DNA of 64,000 nt from Pseudoips prasinana (taxonomy: Eukaryota > Arthropoda > Insecta > Lepidoptera > Nolidae), in assembly GCA_951640165.1 (NCBI GenBank), contig OX621234.1, positions 687,001-751,000 on the forward strand, read 5' to 3'. Made by a program: the position numbers and the translations under genes. Under the pieces are notes generated by a model, which saw only the letters and a list, made by a program, of their open reading frames with translations, was not told where the DNA came from and made no database searches. Below are positions 53,180 through 63,877 of this stretch, piece after piece. Within the stretch, counting starts at the first letter, position 1; every line of letters begins with the position of its first letter.

Positions 53180-53248
53180 AACCCGTCTTCAACAACCCTT
53201 AAATATGTACAATGTTTTAGTTAAATTTATTTTGTTATAATTACACTA

Positions 53249-53466
53249 TCCTACTAATATTATAAAGGCGAAAGTTTGTGAGTGTGTGGCTGTGTGAGTG
53301 TGTATGTTTGTTACTTCTTCACGTCTAAATGGCTGGAGCGATTTTAATAAAAATTAGTATGGAGCTAGCTGACACCCTGGATTAACAAATAGGCTATAAT
53401 TTATAATGTTTAACGCGGGATTAACACATAGGCTACAATTTATAATGTTTAACGCGGTTAATAGAT
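53249..53466 (+). mobile_element. Helitron, 3' end missing, with 40-bp internal duplication
   Basis: Starts TCCTACTAATATTATAAAGG. Near the 3' side, the unit GATTAACA(A/C)ATAGGCTA ... TTTAACGCGG occurs twice in tandem (about 53382-53458). The terminal CTAG is absent. Confidence 0.7.
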
Positions 53467-53490
53467 AAAAATAACAAAATGTCTTATTCA

Positions 53491-53675
53491 TCCTACTAAT
53501 ATTATAAAGGCGAAAGTTTGTGAGTGTGTGAGTGTGTATGCTTGTTACTTCTTCACGTCTAAACGGCTGTAGCGATTTTAATAAAATTTGGTATGTAGTT
53601 AGCTGACACCCTGAATTAACACATAGGCTATAATTTATAAAGTTTGACGCGGGTAAAACCGCGGTTCACAGCTAG
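53491..53675 (+). mobile_element. Helitron, complete, in tandem with the previous copy
   Basis: TCCTACTAATATTATAAAGG start after A, GCGGGTAAAACCGCGG hairpin region and CACAGCTAG end before T. Same orientation and family as 53249-53466, 25 bp apart. Confidence 0.8.
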
Positions 53676-53774
53676 TGTTTCATAGAGAACAAAAAACAAA
53701 CAAAATGTCTTATTATTAAATATATAAACCACATAGGTAAACCCTCAAAATAATTTAATTTCTATTCTTTTAGA

Positions 53775-53870
53775 AGACTACGCCCGCACTAAGGAAATAA
53801 ATACTTGCAATACGGGGAACTTTACAAACATGCAATTAGCGGGCACAAAGCACAGCCACATTCAGAACAT
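53775..53870 (-). mobile_element. SINE-C 3' fragment
   Basis: ACGCCCGCACTAAGGAAATA, ACGGGGAACTTTACAAACAT and CACATTCAGAAC resemble the SINE-C 3' half. The head is missing. Confidence 0.6.
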
Positions 53871-53879
53871 TTAGAGCCT

Positions 53880-54055
53880 GTGCACACCAGGTTTATTAAA
53901 CGCGCGCTTTTGTAATTCAGAGCAATTACTTAGCGTTTGTATTGATACAAACGCGCGGTACCGGCGCGTCAAGCGGTGCGATACACACGCGCGTTAGTAT
54001 AGTATAGCGGTTGTATCGAATCCAACGCGCGACAACATATTATAGTGCACAAGTG
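53880..54055. other. GC-rich patch, possible MITE
   Basis: Contains several ACGCGCG words (AAACGCGCGCTTTTGTAATT, AAACGCGCGGTACCGGCGCG, CACACGCGCG) and starts GAGCCTGTGCACACCAGG. CpG-rich inside AT-rich DNA. No other copy in the window, so class uncertain. Confidence 0.35.
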
Positions 54056-54059
54056 TGTA

Positions 54060-54332
54060 TTTATTTATTTTAAACTTTTTGCACATATGGGTACAAAGGC
54101 GGACTTAATGCCTAAGGCATTTTCTCCCAGTCAACCTTAAGGTGGTGCAGAGATAATTAGATAGGTGCATTAGGTACAGATAAAGTAGATCGAAATAAGA
54201 TATGGTACGATAGAAGAAAAAAAATATTGGAATATGAGATCAACAGACATATACATAAATATATATAAAGAATAATATACAACTTAAACATACCTATAAT
54301 ACTATAGCTAATACATACATAAATATATTATG

Positions 54333-54370
<38 letters not shown>

Positions 54371-54890
54371 ACGAAAGGAAATGTTGATTCAGCTCACACA
54401 TTGTTAAGAGCTCCCAGTAAATGTATTCGTAGTTTATTCTTAAAAGAAAAACGACTCTTGGCCATCCTGACTTCCAATGGCAGTGCATTCCACAGGAGAA
54501 TAGACTGAATAAAGAACGAAGAGTGGAGAAAGACAGAACGATGAGAGGGACATTGAGGCAAACGGTTATGAGTTGAACGGAGATTTTTATTGTGGTTACT
54601 GCAGAGATAATGAAAGTAAGTTGTTAAATAAGAAGGAGAAAAAGGAGAATCAAGAATAGTATAAAGAGTGGTCAGAGCTCGAAAGGAACGACGCTGACGA
54701 ATTGGTAACCACTGAAGTTGAGTACGAAAAGAAGAAACATGGTCATATTTACGAAGGTTGAAAACGAATCGAAAGCAGTTGTTCAGAAGTCGATCGAGTT
54801 TATTGAGGTGATCTGCATTCAGGTCGAAATAGCAAACATCACCATAGTCGATTATTGGGAAAATTAAAGTCTGCACCAACGTTTCTTTAT
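54060..54890 (-). pseudogene. LINE-W ORF2 C-terminal part with 3' UTR
   Basis: A minus frame of 161 codons (54394-54879) gives TLIFPIIDYGDVCYFDLNAD, LLNNCFRFVFNLRKYDHVS, QLQWLPIRQRRSFRALTTLY and WNALPLEVRMAKSRFSFKNK with LRIHLL, the C-terminus of a Jockey/CR1-type reverse transcriptase ORF ('DYGDVCY...RxxNxCxRF...WLPIxxRR...WNxLP...F'). The UTR includes an (AT)n run at 54335-54362 and the block shared with 17360-17515, and ends in AAATAAATAAATA on the minus strand at 54060. 5'-truncated. Confidence 0.85.
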
Positions 54891-54959
54891 TTTCCGAGGC
54901 AGAAAATTCCGAAGACGATAAAGAGACCGCAAGATTCCAGTGACCCTCTGAAGTGTATG

Positions 54960-55225
54960 CAAACAGAGGGGTACTTTAAATTCCATCCTTTAAATTGATC
55001 CTATGGGGCAACTAGCGACATGACCGGAAAGAGGTCAAGTACCGGGCCAGTGACTTTATTTGCTATCGGAGGCGTGTTATTCCGCAAACTCCGACATAAT
55101 ATTGAGAAATTTTCTTAACAGATAAATAAATCTCAAAATCACTTTTTACTCCGGCCCAGAATTAGCAACCAGAACCTCGTGAGCTGCAGTTCAACACGCT
55201 ACCGCTAGACCAATGCGGCCTCATG
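54960..55225 (-). mobile_element. Diverged SINE-D copy
   Basis: On the minus strand the head reads GAGGCCGCATTGGTCTAGCG GTAGCGTGTTGAACT with a ruined B box. The body contains GACCTCTTTCCGGTCATGTC near 55020. Old and partly deleted. Confidence 0.65.
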
Positions 55226-56785
55226 ATTCCATAACTTGCATTCTAAAATCTTACCGTACCATTATCGTACAACATCAAATTGTATCAAAATGAACCGGAT
55301 AACCGAGTTATTCCCCTCCTAAATACTTTACAAGAACTTTCGAGACTTGTAACTGAACGTTAAACCTCTCACCCTCTATAAAAGCAATGAACATCGGCCC
55401 AAAGTATCTTGACGATGTTAGTACTTGTGTTAACCCCCGACCGCTGAGTTATTGTCACGTGCTAGCATTCGCTGAACGTAACGGTCTTGTCACTTTCTGT
55501 AGTAATATAGATGGTTTATTAAACTACTATGCAGATACTTCAAGTTATATATCTTGTTATTATTTTACATTCATAAACTTTGATGCAAGTGATTTAATAT
55601 AACAATATTTACCCTAATTAAATGACTAATTATTTTATCTAATTATAAAGCTGCATGAAAACCATAACTGACTTATAGTTTTATTTATAACAAGCGTATT
55701 AATCAATATTTATGCATTTAAATGGACCAAGCATTAACTAAATAATTAAAAATTATCATATAGATCTCGCGTAACATAAATATAAAATAGCTGACCCGAC
55801 AGACCCTGTCCTGTTTTAACGATGACTATTTAATTCGAATTGGTATAATTAAGAAAAAGTGTATTTGGTATTCTAATGCTTTATGATATACACCATTTTC
55901 CAGATGCACGGCCAAGTGAACTACAGTGGGATGTCTTTAATGTATTGGAAACGAAGAAATACGCCACTTCGCCTTGTTACTACTAACAAAGCGTGAACTA
56001 ACCATGATGTACACTAAGAAATTCAATTTGATTACATCCACTTTGATGATATTTGAGCACGCATTCTGTCAATACTATGTCAAATAAAAAAAAGTTACAT
56101 TTAAATAGGTTATATGGTCCAAAGCGTTAAGGTTAGATTAGAAATAATATTACATTGTTGTTAAGTACTTATTCTTAAATATTCTTATTTACCCCGCATT
56201 TTTTTAATTTTTTTCTCTCGTACGATCCTGCTCCTGACAATAACAAATACAATAAAAAAGAAATAGTGAAATCGGTCCAGCCGTTCACGCGTTATGGCGT
56301 GACCAAGGGAAATAGGGATACTTTTTTATATATATAAAATTATAAAACAGAGTCCAATTGGAAAACTCCTGAAATTTTTGTAAGTTGGTTAAAAACGGGT
56401 CTCATTTAGAGAGCGGTAGAATATACCACTTTCTCACTACACCCTGGGAATGTGCCGTAAATTCAACTTCAGCTCGTAAAATTCCTCGGCAGGAGTTTGA
56501 CGTACATTTAAGATTTGTATGAAAACGCTGATGGCTGTACTTTGATTCAACAATGGATAACATGTTTCCGAACTGTTCCAATTTAATGTACATGTCTGCC
56601 CTCAACAAAGACTAAGAATAAACAGACAAAGATGATTCGGGATATATGTAGGTCCAAACAATCCTCACGACAAATTATATAAACAACACAACCTAGCCAA
56701 ACTTCACTAAAACGACGAAGTCCCACCCCCATAGCGGAAGCAAAGCAATAACATCTTTGGGCATTAATTTATCTTCAGTCGCAAA
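55226..56785. other. Long repeat-poor stretch
   Basis: AT-rich. Frames of about 70 codons (55387-55602, 56402-56608) have no motif. No repeat shared within the window. Confidence 0.4.
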
Positions 56786-56887
56786 TTATATTATTATCAT
56801 CATCATCATATCCGCAAAGATTTCTACGATTGCCATTCTTGCGTTATCCAAATTCAGCGACTTCCAGCGATCCTCACAAGATCAATT
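56786..56887 (-). mobile_element. RTE tail, diverged
   Basis: ATCATCATCATCATATCCGC, then ATTGCCATTCTTGCGTTATC and AGCGATCCTCACAAGATCA. The RTE 3' end with an internal deletion. Confidence 0.65.
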
Positions 56888-56939
56888 ATTATTACGAGTA
56901 TTTACCACTGTAACTAACCTCCCTATATGCCAAAATGTT

Positions 56940-57150
56940 TACGAAAGTGGAACTATTCATTTTCTAAGTCCTCCTTGTTTCTTTCTGATTAAATTCGTTG
57001 TGGGATCCAAGACAGATAAAACGATTTCTGATGCGACATGCCTGAGCTTCACCGCTCAGTGTCATTTCATTGTGTGCCACTGTTGATCCTGGCTTACAGG
57101 AGTTACAGTGGTGGGTAAGAGGGAGGGACTAATCCCTATTTTTTAAATAT
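56940..57150 (+). mobile_element. R1-like LINE 3' UTR
   Basis: Plus-strand copy of the UTR found at 14690 and 39474: GGAACTATTCATTTTCTAAG, GTTGTGGGATCCAAGACAGA, TGAGCTTCACCGCTCAGTGT and GTAAGAGGGAGGGACTAATC, ending in an AT-rich tail. Confidence 0.75.
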
Positions 57151-57165
57151 ACCAAAATGTTTTTA

Positions 57166-57320
57166 CTTAGGGTCTGTTTCACAATGTACGAATAAAATTT
57201 CGGATAGCTAACCAACAAATAAATAAACTGACAGATTTCAGTTATGGATAAAACACATTGCGTTTCACCATCACCTTCCCGGTAAATTTGTTTGCCAGGT
57301 ATATCCGGCAGTTACTAATT
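57166..57320. mobile_element. Possible Harbinger-type transposon end
   Basis: TTA precedes GGGTCTGTTTCACAATGTAC and GATAGCTAACCAACAAATAA. A TTA-flanked GGG...TTTCACAATG end is the sort of terminus seen in PIF/Harbinger MITEs. The partner end was not found, so this is one end only. Confidence 0.3.
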
Positions 57321-58992
57321 AGTAGGTTTGGCAACCTCGCATTTTGTCGTTCTGTCTTACGTAACATGCAGTCTATAAAAACATTTCTTAAAATAGACAC
57401 ACCTAAAATCTAAAAAATCTTTGTCGTACATTTTGCACATTTTTTTATGGTTGGCATTTTCAGGTATGCATAAATATTTTCAAATTTATCTTCTAAGTAT
57501 TATTTTATCAAACAAAACTAAATACATCAATTCATTTTTTTGCATGAAACAAAACTTATGAAAGTCATATAAATAAACGTCAAATGTCAATATGAACAAG
57601 TGCATTTTGTTTGTAGCGGTGTTTCGGTGGCGTTTTTGTTACGTTTGATTATAATTAACTGACGATAATGGCTAATCGGAATATAAAATTGTACTGGGGA
57701 TTTAATCAAACGAAATCATATACCGTTATATATAATTTTCCGACTAGAGGATCACTAACATGTGAGTTTCCGGCTCGAGGGTGACAGCTCCGCCTCGCTG
57801 AAACCAATTGGACTCTGCCACCATACTTGGACATCCACCTTCCGGACTGGACCACTGATGGTCTTAATAAAGGACTCATAAATATAAACTTAGCATGGCA
57901 TCGATAACTACGGGACAAGAGGGCATTTTCTTTTTTCAACTCTAACAGTCAGTCAGTATTAGCATTCAGTAGTCATTCGACCTACGTGGGATAAAACTCC
58001 TACATTTCATCGAACAATGTTAAGGTAATGATTTACTAACATTAGATACTATCTCTCCTAATTTACATTTATATTTCATAATATTATATTGTTAAGTAAG
58101 TATGAGCGCAATTCCTTGAATACTTTAGATTCTCCCATATGCTTAGAAATTCTCTATAAATAAGTATAGTTAGTGGCATATTATATAATTTATTATAGAT
58201 ACTGGACCAATAACTGCGCTATTCTATGCTTACTGAATCGACAAAAACTGTCGTGTTAGAACAATCTTTCTTTCCGCTCGTCTTTGTGTTCCTGACAAAT
58301 ATCAATTGTACACCGAAGATAAGATCCACCGTAATCTCAGTGTGGTACTGTGATATAAAATTCCTACAGTTACAAATATTAATCAAAATTATGTGTATTC
58401 ATCTAGTTTATACTTAGTTTAAGGAAGTTAAAACAAACGCTAATCCCGCCGACCAACTGTTGCGCAGTTTGGTGGGTTTATAAACCCAAAAATTAATTAT
58501 TATCAAATAAAAACTCTATTTGTTATTTAAAAAAAGCTACACCGTTGGGTTATATAGGTATATTGAGAGTATCTGTGATCATTGTATACGTGCTTTAGCA
58601 TCAAATTCTACTTATTTTTATACTAAAGTATCAGAACGATTAATTTAAGTTCATTTTTTTGTCAAACGTTTTCTGCTATCGCCTTATTTACATTTTTTTT
58701 TCTAATGGGTATTTGCTTGTAGAATATAATTTCACTTTCAGACTAATTAAATATTCAAAAATTCAGTGTCACAGATTAGAAAGAGATGCAGGGTATCTGT
58801 AACTATGGGTACGTACCCTATACTTACCGATATAACGTATCTTGCGCTTGAGCTTACGCATAATACGCATTCTGTATTTATTAGTGTTCTCAGTTTACGC
58901 TTAGTGAGATCTTAACACAAAAGATGCATTTAACGCCTTGTTTTACATTCATTCATCTCTAGAAAATCATTTACTACAATAGCCTGCCTTAA
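57321..58992. other. No firm feature
   Basis: A 38-codon frame from 57668 (MANRNIKLYWGFNQTKSYTV...) and a GC-richer patch at 57765-57870 are present. Neither is recognised. The rest is AT-rich. Confidence 0.35.
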
Positions 58993-59560
58993 ACTTTTTG
59001 CCTGTTGGCGTAGTTGGCAAATGCTTGCTTTTCACGCCGGAGGTCGTGGGTTCGATCCCCCCTCCCACCTACCCCCAAGGCAGATATTTGAGTGCATGAA
59101 CACGTCTGTTTATCCTGAGTCTGGGTGAAATTATCTATATAAGTATGTTTATACAAAATAAAAGCAGTATGTTTAGTGTATCAGTTATTTGGTTTCCATA
59201 GGACAAGCTTTGTTTAATTTGGGATCAGATGGTCGTGTGTAACTAATACATAGACTCACGCCTGTGTCCCAAAGGGGTGGACAGAGACAACGGACTTCCG
59301 TTTGTCACGATCCTTGCACACCTCTTTCGCTTCGTTTACTGACATTATATTCTTCATACATGCTCGCCGGTTTAGGGTATTTCTGACCTGACCTGTCTTA
59401 AGTACGTCTTCGATTTGATCAGAGAATGTTCTACGAGGTCTTCCTCTTCCGATTGTACCATTCACACAGGCCATGTATACTTCTTTTGTCAATCTTCTTT
59501 CATTCATATTTTCTAAATGGCCAAACTATAAATAATGTCCAGGGTTATTATTATTATTAA
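58993..59560 (+). mobile_element. SINE-B copy split by a LINE-V insertion
   Basis: Left part 58993-59248: GCCTGTTGGCGTAGTTGGCA, B box GGGTTCGATCCCCC with a small C-rich insertion, body to GGTCGTGTGTAACTA. Right part from about 59523: AACTATAAATAATGTCCAGG and (TTA)n. AACTA occurs at both junctions, a likely target duplication. Confidence 0.75.
59244..59528 (-). pseudogene. LINE-V 3' end nested in SINE-B
   Basis: An 83-codon minus frame (59256-59507): [74 protein letters not shown] and stop. The best-preserved LINE-V C-terminus in the window. Confidence 0.85.
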
Positions 59561-60139
59561 TTCTTCCTCAGCAAGGAAGAACAATAATATTTGATTGATA
59601 ATATACACTCACATTATTATGTTCTATAAATAAGCCACATGAACTGAACTACATATAAATACATTAAAAAGCATATTAAGCCACTTACACAAGCACAATG
59701 GACAGAATTTCGTTATATAGAATAGTTTAGTTTTAGTATCAAGGAATTGCTCGCATAACTATAACTAAAAACTTATTAACCTACTTCACGATGTTAATTA
59801 ATCCTGAACTATACACATAACCTCTTTTATAATAGAATTAACTTATATAAGAAAAAGATGCGAATGCTCATTTGAATAGTACTTATATTTTTATTAATAT
59901 TCTATGCCTCACCAAAGGCCTTTTATTGACTAGGTTACAATTAAATTGATATTACTTAGATATTCTTAAGACGTGCTATATATTTTATTGCATTGTTCCT
60001 AATTTATATAAAATCATTTTTCCTAAACAGCTTTACTATTCTTAATTTCAAACCACTTTTTGCCTACCGACCTATTCACAAGATGACAATCATAAACTTA
60101 AAAAGTATATTTCACTTATTGGTTCCGTATAAAACTATG
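59561..60139. other. No feature seen
   Basis: AT-rich, no gene or repeat supported. Confidence 0.4.
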
Positions 60140-60450
60140 AAATAATGAAATTTATTCAGCACTTGGGTATTTACATACACTTGTACTTGTCAAGCTCTCA
60201 ATGCAGTAGGTACATAAACATAGTAGAAACAGTATAAAAGTAATAAAAAAAATTATATTAGTCCGTCCGTGCGGTCTGTCGATTATTTAAATCATTCAAT
60301 AAATAACAAGTTTCTAAGCTATTATTTTTAAATTTAGTACGAATATATTAATATTAAAGAATTGAAGTCTATGAGCAGTTGGCTAGCGCAGAAGGCTCTC
60401 AACCAGTAGCTTAATTTAAACGACTAATACCTTAGGACACCCTCATGTGG
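60140..60450 (-). mobile_element. LINE-X 3' UTR, uninterrupted copy
   Basis: On the minus strand: GGTATTAGTCGTTTAAATTA, GAGAGCCTTCTGCGCTAGCC, GACAAGTACAAGTGTATGTA and AAGTGCTGAATAAATTTCAT. Supplies the intact order that reveals the insertion at 39010-39264. Confidence 0.7.
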
Positions 60451-61524
60451 TTCGGAACTATTTGCATAAAAATATTCGTAAAAACTCTATTCCAAGACTC
60501 AGTAAAATAATGACCCTACTACTAGACTAGACCCATAACGTGTCCACTATCTACGATATAGTCAAGCTTATTGTTTAACGGCTATGAAGTATAGTTATGA
60601 AATTTCCTGACCTATATTATTCGACCCTAATTAATTAGGTGATCATTTCAAGAGTTGAGAAATCGAATGATTTACGCCAAAATGTTTCTTTACTCAGAAT
60701 TTAATTTTCGCTAACTCTGAAACTTTTCTACATATGGCATCGGAAATTGTTGTATTCTAGTTTAGTTATAAAATTAATAAGTTTTCTAATATCTTAAAAC
60801 GTATTTATTTTTTATGGAATACTAATCTTATTTCCTATTCATTGTGTGTATTATTTTTCAAATATTAGACTAAGCCAACATTTTATATACCTACATGTCT
60901 ATTCCTTATGGTTACCAAATCGTAGATGATTCTAGCAAAGCAGAGTCCATGGGTTCCATATTTACAATGTTATGTGTCATATTGAAATCAAAAGCATACA
61001 ATGATCGTTTAAATTACAGAACTACTACTAGCGTTAGTATTTTTATTACAGTTATAGGGGTTTTGCCATAGTTAAGTCCCTAATACTACACCAAAATCTA
61101 ACCTTTAACGATTTATATTTTAGTTATTCTATCAATCTATAACTCATACCCTCTCTTTTGCCTGATAGATGGGGTAACCCTTTATAGCAGAATTTTTGTT
61201 TTCGTAACATAATTTGGCATAACAATGGATAGCATAAACTTTATGTCACAGAAAACCGATCGGCACATACTCATTCAACATGGACTTAAAAACTCATGAT
61301 TTAGTGATTCTGAATCATCGCTTACATTTCATATCCATAATCATTATAAAGTAGAATAATTATATCGCAGTAAGTTCACAGTGAGAATCGGCATACTTGT
61401 GAACATTGTGAAATACATATGTTTTTTATTTCCTCGTAAGAAGCATGAAAACATGTTGTCAGAAGAAGTCTAAAAACACGAAAAGAAGCATTTCTTTGCA
61501 TTTTTTATGCTTCTTCCGACACAG
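60451..61524. other. No feature seen
   Basis: AT-rich sequence without coding or repeat support. Confidence 0.4.
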
Positions 61525-61700
61525 TACGCAAGCAAGCATATACCTTGCAAGTAAACATGCAAGCAAGCATGCAGCAAGCATTCAGCATGCAGCATGCAAG
61601 CAAGCGTGCAGCAAGCATTCTGCATGCAGCATGCAAGCAAGCATGCAAGCAAGCAAGCAAGCATGCAAGCATGCAAGCAAGCATGCAGTACGCATGTTTT
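61525..61700. repeat. Compound GCAA/GCAT microsatellite
   Basis: Long run of GCAAGCAAGCATGCAAGCAA and GCATGCAGCAAGCATTCAGC phrases. Open frames on both strands here (61445-61837 plus, 61470-61676 minus) are produced by the repeat and are not genes. Confidence 0.85.
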
Positions 61701-61890
61701 CTGTCACAGCTCCGACGCTATGGGACTCCGGCATTCCCGCGCAAACTTCTCGTCACCTCAGCCGCCGTGGCGAGTGCTTAAACCAGCTGCTGCTCAGCTC
61801 GCGGGTCGTCTCGCCCTCAGTGCCTATGCGGGTTTAAATTGCACTCTAGGGGTAGGGAAGACTAGACTACGTGGAGTTGCTTTTTGAGCG
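61701..61890. other. GC-rich patch after the microsatellite
   Basis: GACGCTATGGGACTCCGGCA, GCTGCTGCTCAGCTCGCGGG and TATGCGGGTTTAAATTGC. Markedly GC-rich with no second copy here. May be the unique part of a transposon or a regulatory element. Confidence 0.35.
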
Positions 61891-61963
61891 ATTCGTTTCT
61901 GTTACTAACTTTTGTAACACATAATACAATTTTTAAGAAAATATTTAAATATGGGTTAATTAA

Positions 61964-62016
61964 AGCTATTTTGGAGTAATACCAATTAAGCATATTGGTA
62001 TTACTCTAAAATTGCT
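61964..62016. repeat. Hairpin, 23-bp arms
   Basis: AGCTATTTTGGAGTAATACC... and its complement (ATTGGTATTACTCTAAAATT...) pair with two mismatches around the loop TAAGCAT. Confidence 0.8.
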
Positions 62017-62286
62017 ATACAATTATTTGAAATTAAATTCCGCCATCTTTAACGTATACCAAATGTCAAATGGTTGTCGTTCATAAACGTTATGCTATAT
62101 TATATCAAGCGAAATTTTAACTCTGCCAAAAGTAATAATGCCAAATAAAAGTCTGCCATCGGGTAAGTAATCCATTGCAAATTCCGCCAAATAAACATGA
62201 TGCCAAATAATAGTAATAATCAACATATTTTATGGCTCAAATTATTTCTTTTAAAAACAAATATGTCACATTGCAAACAAGTATGT

Positions 62287-62535
62287 GACGGTCACCGTAG
62301 CCTAGTTGGTAGTGATCCTGCCTACGAAGCTGGTGGTCCTGGGTTCGAATCCCGGTAAGTGCAAATATTTGTGTGATGAGCACGAATATTTGTTTCTGAG
62401 TCATGGATGTTTTCTATGTATATAAGTATTTATTTATCTATATAAGTATGTATATCGTCGCCTGGTACCCATAGTACAAGCTTTGCTTAGTTTGGGGCTA
62501 GGATGATCTGTGTGACAATGTCCCCAGATATATTC
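62287..62535 (+). mobile_element. SINE-A copy
   Basis: GACGGTCACCGTAGCCTAGT head, B box GGTTCGAATCCC and complete body. The end CCAGATATATTCCCCCAGAT has a short direct duplication. Confidence 0.9.
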
Positions 62536-63831
62536 CCCCAGATATATGTATAATAAATTGCGGAGCATCAAGATTTGCCAGATAGAGTGCTCCAGCATAC
62601 ATACATCAAACCAATTAAATATCTTTCATTTTTTTTATTGATTGCGGATATTTTCTGTGAGACCGTACATTTATTTATTTATATTATTTTATGAATGTAC
62701 ATTAAGTATATTTAGCTTTCGTTTGTTCTGTACACCACATACTACCCCATCTATCTATACTGCTACTTGCAGTTCTAGCTTATTCATCGGTTGCCTAGAA
62801 GAGATCGCTTTTAGCGATAAGACCGCCACTTGTAGTTTCCATTACGATGTAATTCCCTAATCTTAGTTATCAATCTTTGCAATGTGCAATTTAACAACAC
62901 GAAGAAATTTATTTTCCCACAGTATTTCATCAACAATGTAGTCGGATTAATTATAATACCTATATTTCCGTTAATGTTTTACTAACCAATTTCAAAAGAA
63001 AGTGTGAAGAATTATATTTTTTTATTCCATACAAATTATTTAGTCGGTCGTTGCAAGTTGATGTCTTTTTGAGAACAGTAAATTTATGTCATAATAATTT
63101 ATTGAATGATAGATTCGATTTGGCGCCATGAAGTTCCCCAAAAAAACATAAAAATAGTTCATTGATGACAAAAGAAGTTCTCGACATGGTGGGAATTAAA
63201 TTATGTAGTAGAGAAAATCTCACTAACTTTTCTCTTTATTGAGAGGTTGACAAGTGCTGCGTTTATTTTTATATTTTAAAGTATTTTGTATGATTGAGGT
63301 ATGTCCACAGTCAAGCTGATTAAAGTACTAAATAACGCTTTACCTCAATTAAGAAGCTTTAGTTACCTTAGTCACATACAGGAACATCGCAGTGGATTAA
63401 TTATTAATTAATTATAGTGCTTCTACAGTCAGCCGCTCTTTGAGCGACAATATTGATAGTTCTGCCTTGAGTAGAGACTGCAAACGTAGCAGACAAATAT
63501 TATAAAGCATCGTAAATGCGCACAAATCAATGGTTGTTCATACAAATACCTACTAAAATGGCTCTACGAGCACCTTTCCACCAGACCTGCGTTGAGTGTA
63601 CCTATTAAAATGAATTTCCCTTGTCTTATTCACGCTCAGCTTCCTCGTACTTCTCTATTAGTAAATTTCTATTTATATGAAAAAAATGTATTGGTTAAGA
63701 GTAAACTAGAACTAATCAAATAATTATGTATAGATATATGAAAATATAAATTCCGTAAAGTTATTACGTCATAACTGAATTAATAACATAAAATAAAATA
63801 TCCTTTTATACCGTATACCGGTGACAGTTAC
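62536..63831. other. No feature seen
   Basis: AT-rich. If the exon at 63832 is real, this is the 5' part of a giant intron. A 72-codon plus frame at 62642-62860 has no motif. Confidence 0.4.
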
Positions 63832-63877
63832 CTCTGGCTGGAGATAGCTGCAGTGCTCCACTGGGCTAAGATCGATG
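63832..63877 (-). CDS. Candidate distal exon of the adenylyl-cyclase-like gene
   Basis: On the minus strand the acceptor ACATTTCAG precedes 63877 and the donor GTAACT follows 63832. The 46-nt segment completes one codon and then encodes IDLSPVEHCSYLQPE, ending in phase 0. Spliced to 8531 it would read ...SYLQPE-VEMLYQRYFLRMNQ, a natural lead into the cyclase motif. GC content is well above the AT-rich surroundings. It is short, so a chance match of splice signals is possible. If real, the intron to the next exon is about 55 kb and coding continues beyond 64000. Confidence 0.4.

Noticed and set aside
54335..54362. (AT)n run as an origin or regulatory site
   Set aside because: It lies in the 3' UTR of a LINE-W copy and is an ordinary microsatellite.
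58440..58480. Possible hairpin around CCCGCCGACCAACTG
   Set aside because: Arms pair with several gaps and mismatches. Too weak to list.
61445..61837. 130-codon frame and overlapping antisense frames rich in Ala-Ser-Lys-Gln-His or Cys-Leu-Ala
   Set aside because: Generated by the GCAA/GCAT microsatellite, which is open in several frames on both strands.
9921..62535. CRISPR-like dispersed repeats
   Set aside because: The repeats are tRNA-derived SINEs of about 240 bp in both orientations and scattered over the window, in a eukaryotic context.
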